From Larimichthys crocea (Eukaryota > Chordata > Actinopteri > Sciaenidae), in the NCBI RefSeq assembly GCF_000972845.2, contig NC_040025.1:20577399-20641398 (forward strand): DNA of 64,000 nt. Direction: 5' to 3'. Numbering within the stretch: the first letter of the stretch is position 1; each line of letters opens with the position of its first letter. Shown in pieces: positions 37,641-52,134 of this stretch. The notes below the pieces were generated by a model. That model ran no database searches. It was given only the letters and a program-made list of their open reading frames with translations, and was not told the origin of the DNA. Both the position numbers and the translations under genes were made by a program.

Positions 37641-39173
37641 ACTGAATTACAAACTCATGTAACACGTAACAGATTGCAGATTTCTTAAAAAGCTGGAAAC
37701 CTCTCTGGTATTAAGTTTAAAAAGATAAGATAAGGGAAGAACATTCTGCCATTCTTCTCTTATCCTCTGAATATCAGACCGTCATATAACCCTAAATTGT
37801 ATTTAGTAGGCTGTATTAAACTAAAACTAAAGTTGTATTTGTCGGTTTATCTTATTTTTTCCCCTCTTTTCTTCTGCTTTAAACACAGCTTCAGTGAATT
37901 ATTCCTTATGCTTCTTGTTTGCCCTTTCCTCTTCCTGCTTCTTGTTTGCTTAATTTGAATCTAGATCCACAGTCAGTTTCCCCCTGCAGAAATTAGCCAG
38001 TCAGAGAAGAGCGGGGTCACGAAGGTTGGATCTATAGGTACCTTTTTCTGAGAGGTTTGCCAAGCACCACCACAGTCCACAGTCTTCTCTCTTACATTTC
38101 CATTCCTCCGCTGTCACAGAGGTAAAGCCGTTGCCATGGCCACAGGGAGCCTGGATTTAATTCCTCAAACTGGTTTCTGATTGGCTTAGGTCTTTGTTTT
38201 CAATAAACACAGTGGAAAAACAGACTTCCAGGCTCCCTCTGCTGGGAGAGTAAACTTCAAAAATAACACATCCTTTTAAAAAAATGTTTGCAGCCTTCAT
38301 CATCAGTATGACATTTCTCAGTTTAACAGGGTAGATGATGAAGGATGATTGCACTACTGAAATCAATTAGCCTGTGAACATTCCTGGTCTCCCTTGTCAT
38401 AAGTAACCACACTGTATGTACTACATGTGACTTGGCCCACAAAAATACTCATGTCTCCCATGGGAGTGCATTTCCCAGTGGACCCACAGGCACACTAACC
38501 AGTGGCACTACAGCCTTTACTGAAATGACAGATGAATATTCACATTACGGCTGAGACTCTGGACTTGGCTTTCCAAGAAGTTTCATCCTTTGGGAGTTGC
38601 AGCTAATGTGGTTCCAGCAAACTCCAAAAATGTCTCAAGGAGAGCTGCTAGCCTACATTTTCAGAGAGAGGGAGGGGAAGGAGGAGAGAGAAAATGGGAC
38701 AGAGTGAAATAGATAGCGTGTACTATATGTGATTGTGTGTAGTGTGTTTTTTTTTCTCCAAACATCCACGTGGACAGGTTTTTTCTTTAGTAGGCTACTT
38801 ATCATGTGTTGACATGAGGATGAACAAGAGGGAGGAGGATGAGAGAAAACAGAGTGATGATGAATACTTGAGGTGAAATGGGTCATCCGGTTTGTAAAGC
38901 TTGATGCATTTCATTTCACTTCAATGTATGGAGCCAAATAAAAGCAGTAATGAGTCAAGAAATCATCTCAAATAACACCAATGTTCTAATTCCTCCAGAT
39001 TATAACTGTAATATTTGTAGAAATAAATAAATAAATAAACTCTCCACATTAAATGGCACACAGTATAACAAAACAATATTGTTCTTTATAATTAAAAACA
39101 AATTTACAGTACACAAAGTGTATTGTCCTACCAACAGTAATACCAGCTGATGTTTTTCAGGAGGTCTGTCCGC

Positions 39174-39249
39174 TTTCTGCTACTATAATTAAACTATTAA
39201 GTATAATCAAATGCATACACTTCATTATACTTGATTATAGAAGCAGAAA
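39174..39249. other. composite hairpin/foldback
   Basis: tttctgctactataat (39174-39189) pairs with attatagaagcagaaa (39234-39249) with one mismatch. Inside, aagtataat (39199-39207) pairs with attatactt (39224-39232). It may be a small foldback element or a chance AT-rich structure. Confidence 0.55.
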
Positions 39250-40026
39250 AGTGCAAGTAGGAAACTAGTAGTGAACATGGTGGTGTTTCAGTTTTGTGGT
39301 TTGGTTCCAGTAATTTATAAAAGGGAGCCATGTGTTGTAGAACTTACCGTGATGTCCTTTTAATGATTAAATGATTGAATGATTTCATTAGAATGCATGT
39401 GTAGTATTAATCTACATGCCAGCAGAAAGATGGGAGATTTCACTGTTTCGATGAGAGTAAAGTCAGGTTTGGGTCCTAAGTTTGAGTCCCACAAAACTAA
39501 ATAAAACCATGTGAGAATAAAAACAAATCTCTTTAACCTTCCTTCATTCATGCCCTATGTGTATGAGTGCACTGGTCTGCATACACTACATTCATACCAT
39601 CCAGGCTGCCTTTGATGAATTTTGTGGTGCAGTATCACCACCTGCTGGATGACCAACCAACTCAACAGCTAAAATGATTACAACCATCTGGGTATACTGT
39701 TTACTCTGAACTCCTTAAATGTACTCACATGAAACACCACAAAAACCAGGTGTACCTGGGCCACAGGCATACTGACATGTATCAAACCAGATGTCACTCT
39801 TCTGTATGTATTCATTACAGCATGAAAATTAACTTTTCACACCTCGTTTTACCTGCACTGGGAGCTGATCTGCAGCCAATGATTGGTCCCCAAAAAGTAT
39901 GCCAGTAATAACAGTTTTCTTTATTATTACAAACAATAAATACCTAAATTATTTGCTTGGATTTGTAGTTTGCATGTAGGCTGTGAAAGAATTCCAGTCA
40001 GACAGTGCAGTTAAACAGTCATTTAG

Positions 40027-40032
40027 TTTATT
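40027..40032 (-). terminator. mgll: candidate distal poly(A) signal for mgll
   Basis: tttatt on the plus strand is aataaa on the minus strand, with a GT-containing stretch downstream. If used, the mgll 3' UTR would be about 6.3 kb. Another aataaa lies near 43721, giving about 2.6 kb. Motifs this short are frequent in AT-rich DNA. Confidence 0.2.
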
Positions 40033-43000
40033 CTGTAAGAGATAATGGACATTATGAATCATCTAGTAACAGGGAGTTTGACTTTCAGTGATTCAATAGT
40101 TTTTCCATTATTACATTTTATATACATCTTATATACAATATTTTGTCACACTTGAATTAAAATTGACAAATGCAGTGAGCTTTTAAAACAAACAACACAT
40201 TTCTTTACAAGGAAGACTCAAGAGTGTGATTCTTCAACATAACATTATGTGGTTGATGGTGGGCTGCCTATCACCAACTCCAGTTGACTTGACACTTTAC
40301 GTCAATGCATGATCATGGTGGGGTTTGGTTTACATTGTTTTCCCATAATGTAATTAAAAACATTGTTCTCTTTTCTCCGTCACATTTATACTGCATGTCT
40401 TGATGGGATAGGCATTGCTTATCCTGACAACAATTCACACTTCCTAGTACTTCCTTCCACTACCTTCCTAGTTCCTACATTTCTACATTCTCACATGACA
40501 ATACATTGAAGCATTTCACAGACAACTGCGACAGATGTAGATCTTTACCAGTAACTGTTAGCTGTAGAAGTATTAGTTTGTTAATGTTAACTGTATAGTT
40601 AGATGAAATCTAAATTAATATTTTTTCAGCTGCTCAGTATCTCAACATGTACAAATAACACCAAGGACAAAAAATGAAATCATTCAACACAGAACAGTCT
40701 TGATGGTAATATGGTTCTTGTGATATTGCAAATTCTTGTTTTATTATGGTCTGAGATACCTGTTTTCTGTTGGAAACCAATGCAAAAAAAAGACAAATTC
40801 CAAATGTTATATAGTCATTCTGCCTTTATAGCAACCCCAGCAGGGCCAAAGCCTTATCTTTAATGTCAAGTATAATGTTTCTTGATATTGCAAGATTCCT
40901 TAGGCAGACTAAAACAAAACAGGTGTTTAAAGGAGCTGGGAGGTATTTTATGAGTTGTAACTCAGCCTAAAAGATTTAGAGAACAGTTTTTTGACCCAAG
41001 CCTGCTCAGACCCCCCGACTGGACAGAAATTCAGACAGACATAAATAGAAAGAGACAGCCAGGAAGAAGACAAGCAGACAGACACGATTACTGAACCAGA
41101 AACAGATGTGACAACAGACAGCCAGAAAACCAGAGTAACAGATCTGCTTAATGCAGCTCTGCACAAGTAATCTATATCAAAACACTCACACACAGAGATA
41201 CACATTCATTATAGTAATAAGGCACAAACAAGACTAGACCACGATCCAAAAATAAACGTATAATATTATATTCCCATAAAAATCTCTAAAATTTTGTGGA
41301 ATTCTTAGTCAAATAAATCCAAGGCATATTTTCCCTAGAAACATACTGCTGTTGGGAGAAAACCTGATACCTGCAATTTAGTCCTCAAACATATTTTGAC
41401 TAAATTGTCTTAGATCTGAGATGTAAGAGAGAGCTCCATGAAATCTCTCACTCATGTGTTATTTACCTTTTTTAAGAAGAATTATACAAGGTAAATTCCT
41501 CAAAAGTAAATTTTGGAAACATTTTTTCAAACTCATAGCAATAACACCCTGGTTGTTAATATTCTGTTATGAAACAAAAGAACATTTAATATCAGATGGT
41601 TTAAACATTCATTTTTCTCTGACAAACATCAACAAGACTTCAGTTTTTTCAACACAAAGCTGACTTAAACAGACAGTAGTAAAATACTCTCTATGCAAAA
41701 CCATATCAGAAACATTGTCATACATTTTTTGGGATTGCTGACAGTACATACTTGAACCACTTTCCATCACAAAAACTATTATGGAGCTTCATGTAGCTGA
41801 GCAGTATCAACAGTAAAAATGACATAATATGACTGGTTTATGGTATAAAAAGTGCCTTGTCATGATGTGTAATCAATATATAGTAGCCTATACATAAAAT
41901 TAATTCCTATAAATACTCTAGACAAGATAAATATATTTGTAAAATACAATGCCTTCTTGATTTTTATATTTCCGTCAAGTGTATGTTGATGTATTTTCAG
42001 TAATCAAGCAGTCTGGCCATTAGAAATGAATCGAATCAATCAACATTGTTGCTAAAATCAGCAAGATTTGAATTGTGGTTTTGTTCCAAAATGCAGTAGC
42101 AATCTTTTTTTATAGACTGAGGTGTAACTTAAGTTCTCAGGGGAGATGATGACACTGTAACAACCTGGATCTTCAGTTTTTTACATACATGATTTTGAAC
42201 TTAATGTTCAATTTATCTATTCATGCATTCACAGCATTTTGGAGAAGACCTCTTCAATTCTTGCTGTACACTTGATGACTGACTCAAGATTTAATTTAAG
42301 CGAACCCTGCACTGTACTGCACTTTCCAGTACACTTTAATCTCATAAAATTACAGAAAGACTGGCCTGTGCCCATCAGTCTGCATCATATATAACAGCTC
42401 TTTTCTTAGAAACAGTCATAAAGTCGAGTTAAAAAACAAAAAACAAAAAAAACAACGGCCTCATTGAGAAACCAACAGGCCAATTGAATTTCACTTTGTT
42501 ATAAAATCCGCAGACCAATTAGATTCAGCGGCTTCCTGCCTTCAGTATTTTCACTCTTTGACTTAACATAGAACTTCTGTCCTAAATAAAAAAAGATATT
42601 AACAGTCAAGTGGATTATTACATATTAACAGACGATGCATCTGTACATGGCTATCTCTCAGTATGGCAAACCTGCATACAATTCATGCTTGTATAAATAT
42701 ACAAGCCAGTAGAAATTATACTGGCATGGACAGGGGAGGCTTACAGTACAAGGCTTTATAAGATGTGAGGACTGTGTGAGGGATTACACACCTTAAAGAC
42801 AGGGGAGTAGGAATAAAATCTAGTAAAGGAGTGATGGGTTTCTGCTTGTTTTCACTCATTTGTCCACTACTTTTTAAATCAAGACAAGCTCTCTAGAAAG
42901 AAAAGAAAAAATATGGCCTTGAAATCAGTCTTTGCTGAAATGGAAAAAGTGCATTTTCAGTACAAACAGCAGACCAGCCTGATTTGAATTTAGTGTGTGC

Positions 43001-46000
43001 AGCTCTTATTATTCTGACTATAATTGTTTTCTCTCTTATCGCAACGCTCAGACAAAAGGGAATCCTCAGAGCAGCAAAATGGACAACCAGCTCTGAAAGC
43101 GCAGCAACGTCTGCTTTGCATCCTGCACCATTAATAAATACGCATTTTTCACTGGCTGATTGCACTGATATATATATATATGTATAATGTGCTGCCATGG
43201 TTACTGCCAGCTTCTCTCCTGTCTTTTTCTCTCTCTTCTCTTCTCACTCCATCTCCACCTCTCTCCGCCCCCATAGCTAATGATGCAGTAAAATGCACTC
43301 ATGTATTCTGACAGGTAGAGCGTTTGAAATTTACTCTTACATAGCAAGGGTGCTATTAAGAGTTTGAATACAACTGGGACTGTGGTGTGCCTGCTGCAGC
43401 GCAATCAGGAGTCCATTGTGTTTGAAGTACTCGTGATATGAACTCTTGCAGTTCTGGTTGAGGTTAAAGGTCTGACTCCCACTGGGACTGATGAACACAT
43501 TACATCTCTCGTCTGCGTCTGAACCAATAAAAATGTAACCTAATATTTGGACTAAATGTTTTCTGACGCCTAAGAAAACAGTGAAGATGATGCACTTGCA
43601 TTCTGAACTCCCTTCTGTCATTGTTCTTAATGTCTTATGATTAATTTCTTATTTAATGCATTTTATGTAAAGCACTTTAAATTAAGTTTTGTGGAAGAAT
43701 GTGCTATTTAAACTTGCCTTGCTTTATTTTCCCTGATGAAATCTCATTTTCAAATGAAACCCAGCAGGTTCACTCTGTGCGAAGATCAGAGAACAGTTTG
43801 CAAACATCAGAGATGATAAATAAAATGAGAAAAACACATCAGAGCTGGAAAATGTCAGCAGGCGAGCAATTTTCAGTCACAGTCTTGCATACAGACACGG
43901 GTTTTCCTGTTCCTGAAGTGATTTTGTGGGTAAGATACAGCATTAAGCTCAGTCTGTGGCAGGTTAAGTGATGTGTCCCCATTTTAACTGAGTAGCAGTT
44001 CCATGGTCAAAAGAACAAGAAAAAAGCCAAATGACAATTATAATGTGACTTGGTGCTGCTCTGATAATTGACCACTTGGGGCAGCATGAGTGGCTGACAG
44101 TAGAAGATGTTTGAATCTGTATTAGAACAAACGGGCTCTGTGATGGACAGAACAAAGAGCGCTGGTCACCACAGCAACAACAAAAAAAAAAAGGTTGTGA
44201 AACAGCGTGACACAGGGCAGAGAGAGGCTAAGAGTGAGGAAACAGAAATTTAGAAAAAGAGTTACAGAGCAGGCATGAAGCCAGAAATTCATCTCATTCT
44301 AGCAGTCTTGCTGTGATCACCCGGGTTACTACACATGTAAAATAGAATAAAAACAATTCTATCCTGCCGCCGGCCTGCTGTCGTGGTTACACGTGAATAA
44401 CGGTCTCTGTGGATACCGCTCCCTGCTTCCTCTACTCTCTCTGCATGAATCCCTTTGAACTCTGGGTGATAATGAGTCAAAATATTCTAAAAAGCCTGGG
44501 TGTCTCTTCCCAAGAGCTGCACACTAGATGTATTTTCTATAGGACATAAATGATGCCTGAAGTCAACAAACAGAAACAAACATCCTAATGTTTGATCCCT
44601 TTCTGTGTTTAATCTTGGGGGTGGACAAACACGGGTAACTCGACTCGTGCTGCTGAAACTTTCTCTTGTTTGATGAACAGGCAGGAAAAGCTTGGCGTGT
44701 GTAGCAATACCTGTTAATTACAGTCTACCTGACAATATAAAAAGGTGAGCTCAGTGTGCATCTGTCTAGCTTATAATTAACAGTTCCAAAAATATAGGCT
44801 ACCATGACATTATTGCTATAGTTTTAGCTGAAAACCTTTTGACTGACCTGACTTTGACAGGTTTGACTTTAAGTGGTGAACGCAGCTGCTAAAACTTTTA
44901 AAATTTACTTTGAAAACATAAAGAAAAAATCTAGTGGGTGCTTGTCTGGTGCTCTAGCCACTGTGTGTGAGATTTAGAGGTTTGGAAAAACTTTATAAAA
45001 CTATAAAGTGGCAGCAATTACACTGCATGTCGATCACTTAAATTTAACAATTTTTAACATACAAAATCAAATGCACTCCTTTCTCCTGTTCTCTCTCAAA
45101 GAAGAAAAAAGATAACTCCAGCATCGCTCTGAGAAAGAGGTTGGATTCCCCATTGTGGCCACCCATGCTACATATGCAGCCATATCAGTTTAGGATGTGT
45201 TTGGATGAAATGTGTCCACCAAATGGAAGACGTGACCAGAGGAGATCTACTCTTTTGTCCACAGTAACAGAGCGATATGTCCTCTCTCTGGTTCTCCAGC
45301 TGGCTGTGCATTCTAAGCTTAATGAAGTTATTTGTGACCCCAAAGGTCAAAGTTCACATAGAGGAGAGACCTTTTGACCTTTGTCCTTTTCATCTAATTC
45401 CCACCTGCAGAGAGAGACAGAGCAGCGTCACCTGGTTAATTTGATTTTCATTTCCCTACACCCACTGAAAGAAATGGAGTACTTTATATGGAAAGCAAGT
45501 TTTTCTATTGGTCCCTTCAATGGCTATAAGAAAAGAATTCAAATATGGATCATAAAAAACATACAACACTCAGAATATTGTCTCACTGACTCTGTGAGAG
45601 CTGCATGCAACTGAACAGTGCAATAAAGGAGGAGGCGGGAGAGATTGTGATTTCTGAGAAGATGAAAGTTTCTTTTGAGCCACCAAATCTGAACCAGGAA
45701 TGGAAATTGCTTCTATGCAAGCGCTCACCAAACAGTCTCACTGAAAATGTGTATTTTATCCACTGATACCGCAAAGGCAGTGAAGCAGTGTGAGGACCTA
45801 GCTAGTATTGACCCTGTACTGAACCTACAGCAGCTCCAGAGGCGCTGATCTTGACCTCTGCCCTGACTGAATAATGAGAAAAAAAGGAAATGCCCCTGCC
45901 CAGATCAATAATGTATCACAAACAAGATGGAAACTTCATTATTGCACTTTGAACCCCAGCATACTGTAGATTAAATTTTACTTTAGTTGTAGGTCTAATC

Positions 46001-46360
46001 ATAAAATTATGACCAAATAAACCCTCTGCCCAAAATACATATCCCTGATCATATGTTTTCTTCTACAATAATAAATGTTTTTTGACTTTTTTGACCTCAC
46101 CATCAATTTAAAACAGTGTAACTTGGGCAGATTGAAAGGTACACAGGAGCGGTGGATATATTGTACAGTATGTGCCCAGAGGATAAAGTCAGTAAACATT
46201 TTACACACAAAAAAATATCTATATGCCCAAAAGTATTTCCCACCAGAGAGTGTAGTAGTATTGTTATGCCTGACAGGCTACTGGAAAGTGAGCCAGCCTC
46301 TTGGTACAAGATTGGCAATTGCCTTGGCGCGCTAACCATGGTTTCACCAAATCACGTTTC

Positions 46361-46492
46361 CTACGAGCCTTGTGGTTGTGGCGATGTCTTGTCAGGGAGG
46401 CGCTCTGTGATCCAGCTGGTCACTTCTGTCAGCACAGACTCGGCCACTTCTGGGAGGTCGTGGTGAAGAGCGTGGTAGCCTCCCTCATAGAT
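46361..46492 (-). CDS. mgll: mgll terminal coding exon with the catalytic histidine
   Basis: 43 codons and a TAG stop. It encodes [20 protein letters not shown] and then [13 protein letters not shown], with a divergent tail [10 protein letters not shown]. The His of YHALH is the third member of the catalytic triad. The acceptor is gttcag|atctat. The 3' UTR follows toward lower coordinates. Confidence 0.95.
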   Translation of the reverse strand: MYEGGYHALHHDLPEVAESVLTEVTSWITERLPDKTSPQPQGS

Positions 46493-49400
46493 CTGAACAG
46501 GAGCAAAGAGGAAGAGATGTTCAGAGAGACCAGTTTGAATTCAAAAAGGGTTATTTACAAATTTGACCCATGCAGAGAATGCCAAATAAATAGTGAATTT
46601 CTGCCCTCAAAGAATTCCCCTATTGATGGATCAATAAAGTTAATCTTTTTCTTCTTTTAAACAAACTGCAGTGCAGAAATTCATTAAATTCAATTAGTTA
46701 AATCTACAGGGAAATACTACAAAAGAAAATTATAATAATATGTTTTCTGATTTCCTGATACAAAAAGAACTGCTGACATTTAGGACACCAATCATCTTTC
46801 TGATACGACATGTGATAAAGCAGTCCCCACTCCTCATGAGCATCACGTTATTGGTTACAAATGTCCCATAATGCTGCAAACAGAAAAGACAATCATCCAC
46901 AAAGATAAGAAGTGAGCACAAACTCTCTTCTCTCTTTTCACTTCTCTCACCTTTCATTTCATTTTTTTCTCTGTCACTCATGCACTTCATGTGAAGAAAC
47001 AGTGTTTGAACTTCCTTCCTTGCTAATACACACACCCTTATGCAGAGCAGAACTTAGAGTTCAAACAGCATGTGATCTGTTTCAGTAAAAGCAACCTACG
47101 GTACTAGAGTCAGCTCTACGTGTGTGAGAAAATTGAACTGAAAGTTTTTTTTTATCATTTAAAACTGTTACAAATCCAAACATATCCTTTACTGCCAAAC
47201 CACCTTACCTCAGGCAATGAACATAAGCTGATTATATTGAACTGTATTTTCAGAGGCGACAGTAAACGGTTTTACACAGCTTAAAGTTTCTGCCAACTTT
47301 TACTTTACTTTTTTTTTCACCATTATTTCACAGTGCAGCTGAAGGCATTATCCCCACCGTGATTTTCTTGTCAGAGCTCTGAGCGTTCTCGTGCATCATC
47401 CTGGAGCCTCTGATGTCGCAGAGTTTGTCAGCGTCGCCGTGCAGGAGCAGGAAGGGCCAGTTGATGGATGGGATCTCCCTCTCGATGCGTGCCGCCGCCC
47501 CCATGAGCTGCATGCCGAACGACACCCGCATGCCGCCGTGGAAGTTCAGCTCATCTGTGTCATATGCCTCCACCTGGCAGCAGAGAGAGAGAGAGAGAAA
47601 GGAAAGAGTTACGGGCTAGTTCATCACATATCTCCCTTTGATGTAGGACTGTTCTTAAGTTCTTTTTTCTGCTGCTCTGATCTGTTTGTTTGAGTTCACA
47701 GACAGGTCTCATACACAGAATCAACTCAACAGGGCAAAAACATTCCTGCTAAAACTGCTCCATAGATTCATTTATCATGTGGTAATCACTTCGAACTCTT
47801 AATCCAAATATGGAAGAAAGTCAAGAGGAGTGCCTCCATGGAAGAAATAGAGAAGATTCCTGGGAAAAAACACGAGTTGGCAAGTTGGAATAACAGTTGT
47901 AAATAAATGGATGAGGGGCTGTTGTAGAAAGAGAAATAATACTGAGAGGAAGGGAGAGCTACAGAAACATAAAAGTAGATGTGATACTTTATGTTACTCT
48001 TTGTTAGTTTAAATCAAAGTTAACCAGCAGACGACACGTCCTTTTTCTCTAACATTACACATGAATACTTTCAAGTTCCATACGTGCTCTCACACATGTC
48101 ACACACACTCTCATTTCTGTCCAGCTTATATATAAACATAGCTGACGGCCCCCTCTAACAGAAGAAGCTTCTCTTATGTCACATGTGCTGCTGCTTTGAA
48201 TAAAGAATAACTGTAAGCTGAGCTGTGACACTGAGATAACACTGTACCAGAAAAGGCATAAATGCAAATCATTTTAAACCCTTTGTTGCTAGACTCATAG
48301 TTTTATCTCAATGTGGAAAGGTAATGTTGGAGCTTTAGTAGTTTCTGTTAAAATAAATTATTAAATTATTATAAATATATCAGGCCATAATGTTATTTTG
48401 TTATATTGAGCATCTTAGTGGCTTACTTAGATGGTGCTGCACAATATATCCTTATGTTACACCTTATTTATATTTCTGCAAGAAAGGGTTGACTTACATT
48501 GTAGTTATATCTGTGTGTGTAGATTAAACAGCTTTAGGCCTTCAACAGTTATGTTAATGAAACCATCTTAGAGACTTAGAGACTTGGCTCACGCTCACTG
48601 TAACTGCGCATGAAACAGCATAAATAAAGCAACTGCACATACTCAGTAATGCAACAAGGTGGGTTTTTACATTCCAAAGCACATGAAATCATGTAAATAC
48701 GAGTACTGTGGGGAGCACAATTAGATCACAATAGTTCCAATCAAGTGGGACATGCCCATCTAGTGCTGCAGGGGTCTCCCGTTAACCCCTTGTATCAGGT
48801 GTAAATCTATTTTAACTTTGACCAAATCCTGTCAGGATGTCACATTTCATCTTTCTCTGCTGTTAACTGTCTCCTAAAAGAAAAACAGAATAATTAAATT
48901 ATTCAGTAATTCCTGTAGGTATCTATCTATTGATGTTGTTGTCTGTTGTGTCTATCTATTATTGTACCTGGCCAACACGTTTACCACTTCCTCCAACAGC
49001 CTGTGGGAAGCAGAAGCAGCAGGATGTGGGGTTCTATTGTTACTACAGACTGCTTCTGAAAGGGCGGCTTTTGTGTGTCAATACTTGCAGACACACAAAC
49101 ATACACACATGTATGAAGTATTTTGTGTTCACACATCAACTGTACAAAAACTACAGAACAGAAGAATATGCCAACAGAGGTGTCTGGACATGCCCGTAGG
49201 TGTGTTTTGTCTTTTCAATACAATAAATTAGATCTTTGAAATGATAGACCTTTCATTTTACCTGTATTTAGTCATTGTCATATCTTTCAGACAATATGAA
49301 TATGTAATATAAGGAAGTGGATTATCATATGAAACTTTAAACTAATTACTTGCCAACTCCTGTGTATAAATGACTTCCATTTTCCTCTAAGACCAGTAGG

Positions 49401-49687
49401 CCGTAACGGTAGCATGTTTATTGATACGGCCAGAATAAATATAAGATTAGTCAACTTTGTCCTGAAGACTTTGTCCTGCCTTTGTATCTTTGGGTATTCA
49501 GTTATACAAGAAATGTGGGAGCATGAACACACACACATACACAACTAAATACAAACTAAAACGCTATTTTGTTTGTTGAGTCCTCGTCAACCCACGTCCT
49601 GTAGATGACACATTACATATACCTGTTTTTATCATTAGAAACAGCACAATACAACCCACCCAAGACAACAACAACAACAACTTACAC

Positions 49688-49754
<67 letters not shown>

Positions 49755-52088
49755 GACAAACTTGGCAAGATAAGACAAAACCATTTACGGTTTGGAAAGG
49801 ATTCAAAGTAGGTACTGAGTGGTGGAATTCCATACAGGCACTGTTGCACATTTCCCCCCTTGAGACCTTGTAAATTCTATTTTCAGCCAAGCCCATACCT
49901 CATATTTCAATCACAAATTACAGCTCTCCCACCGACGTTTGTCTCTCACCTGCTTCTTGTCCCGTGAGACCCATTTGGACTCGATGGAGCCCAGAGTGAG
50001 GCTGGGCAGCATGTGGTTCAGGACCTTCGCCAGAAAAACCTGCAAACGGCGAAAAAACGAAACACACTCAGTTTATTTTCACATATCAACACCTCCCTGA
50101 AGAATGTTTCTATCTTTCTCGCTCTTTTTTTTCTCGCCATCTGCCTAGTGTTACAAAGAGACACAGTCATGAAATTGTGTGTTGAAGAGTATGTTCTGTA
50201 TAATTCACCTGCTTGCACCTTGTGTGTTTCTACTGTAAGTTTATGTCAGTACAGGTTCTAAAAAACACATTTCTTCTTGTTAAAACAGGCCAACAATTAG
50301 AAAAACACATCTCTTCTCCTCCCATGCAGATTTTGACACCAGCTTTATCAGTGGCCTTGCGAAATGGACATACTTGTATCTGTGAAACAGTAAGAGACGG
50401 CGAATGCTGCTCAAATGGTACTTACACTGATTCTCAAAAGACACAAAAGAAAAAGTGTATTACAATCACTATCTGCAGCAGGGCTGAGTAGAGTAAGATG
50501 ACTGGCTCCTGGGTTAACTGAAGTACTTAACTAGGTACTTAATAGTGTGACTCAATTTGAAAGGAAAAGAAAGAACAAAAGTGGAGAGCAGTAGAACCTT
50601 GAACGGTGTGGCTGAGTCTGGGTTCATCTGGACCATCGGTGCAATCAGAACCACTCCAGCAAAATCACTGGGCCTCTCACAGGCTGTCAGGATGGAGATT
50701 GCACCACCCTGAGTAAGAAACAACACAGGAAAAGATATTTTGTAAATGAACTAGAAATTGAATCATGAGGTATTTTTCTTTTTAAAAAATGTGTGATAAA
50801 AAAAAAAACACACACACACAAACATAGATAAGTGAAATGGTTCCAGCCGAGACACAGTTTCTGCAATTATTTCATACTTGTTCATTTATAAGACGCAAAC
50901 TAAATAATTTATACCATGTTGTTGCAAACAAAGAGTTCTTATAAGGAGGACTTTCATTGTGTTCATGTGAAAGTATTCCTGTGACCCGACTGATGATGGA
51001 GAAAGAAATAACAAAACAATAAAAAAAGGAGCATGTCTTCTGAAGACAAGAAATAAAGATAAAAGCATATGAAAGCAATTTGAAAATAAAAGAAAGAACA
51101 TTTGATCAAACGTTTGATATGTGATATATGACTGAAGGGAGTGTCTTTCCTTCTCTTAAAGGAGTGGGAAGGTCTTAGCAAAGTAGGTGAGAGGTTCTGA
51201 TGCGGGGAGCAGTGGGAAAACTCCTCAGAGGTCAAGACGAACATGAAACAAACTGTCTTTTGTTTATACGGGCGTGAATTTCCACCCTGCCCTTTTGTTG
51301 CTGCTGCTCTACACAGACTGGGAGAGAAATGTGAATGTGAACCCACGGTCCTCAGGGGCACGACGTGCACTGTGTAGCTGCAGCTAACAGCAGTACAAGG
51401 CCACACCTTAGCCCCCATGCTGACATTTGGGATTGTGATTTAAATCCTGGGATGTAGGGCCATGATAATTAGCAGCTCTGTGGTGGCCAAGACTCAAATC
51501 GATTTGCCATGCTTCACTTTGTCGTGGTTTCTCTTCTCATATGCAAGAAGTGCAAGTGTCAGACAGACAGACACACACACACACACACACACACACAAGT
51601 GCACAGTGCATTGCTGGGTCTCTCTGGCCCTCTCGTTTTCTCTGGAGCCTAATTGGCTTCAACTTTGTTTATGTGAGCGTTCTTTGTCACTTGTGTGAAT
51701 ATTCATCAGGCTGGGGCCAATGACAGGCTCACTTCATGAAAAGAGGCACTAGAAGACAAAACATTTCCCACCAGAAAATCTCACTTTCTAAAGCACACAC
51801 TCACTCACTGCTTCCTGCATGCATATGCCCACACAGACGTCGAAAAAAGAGGCTGGCTAGCTCCAGCTCTTGTTTCTTCTCATTTTCGTGCCTCTCCTTT
51901 ATACACACATTCCAGCACACATACTGAAAGACGAGGTTAAACTAAAATATCCACGTGTGAACACCATGACATACACACATAGAGTCACAGTTGCTCTGGC
52001 TGACTGGTTCAACACTTTTGCTTTCCGGTTAAATATAAAATGATGACTAAATGTAATTTGGTGCACTGGGGCCATTTTGGGCCATGAC

Positions 52089-52134
<46 letters not shown>

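Larger units (their letters stand above)
36721..46360. other. intergenic region between prkar2a and mgll
   Basis: About 9.6 kb, largely AT-rich. It contains the prkar2a upstream flank, a Tc1-like terminus (37416-37640) and a composite foldback (39174-39249). The part closest to mgll may be its 3' UTR. None of the open frames, all under about 105 codons, resembles a known protein. Confidence 0.6.

Noticed and set aside
42893..43198. A small gene in the intergenic region with overlapping open frames on both strands
   Set aside because: The overlapping frames of about 100 and 67 codons have no family similarity, no splice partners and no promoter-like context.
50963..51418. 151-codon minus-strand open frame
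   Set aside because: Contains low-complexity F/L/S runs, lies in an mgll intron, and has no recognisable motif or supporting splice structure.
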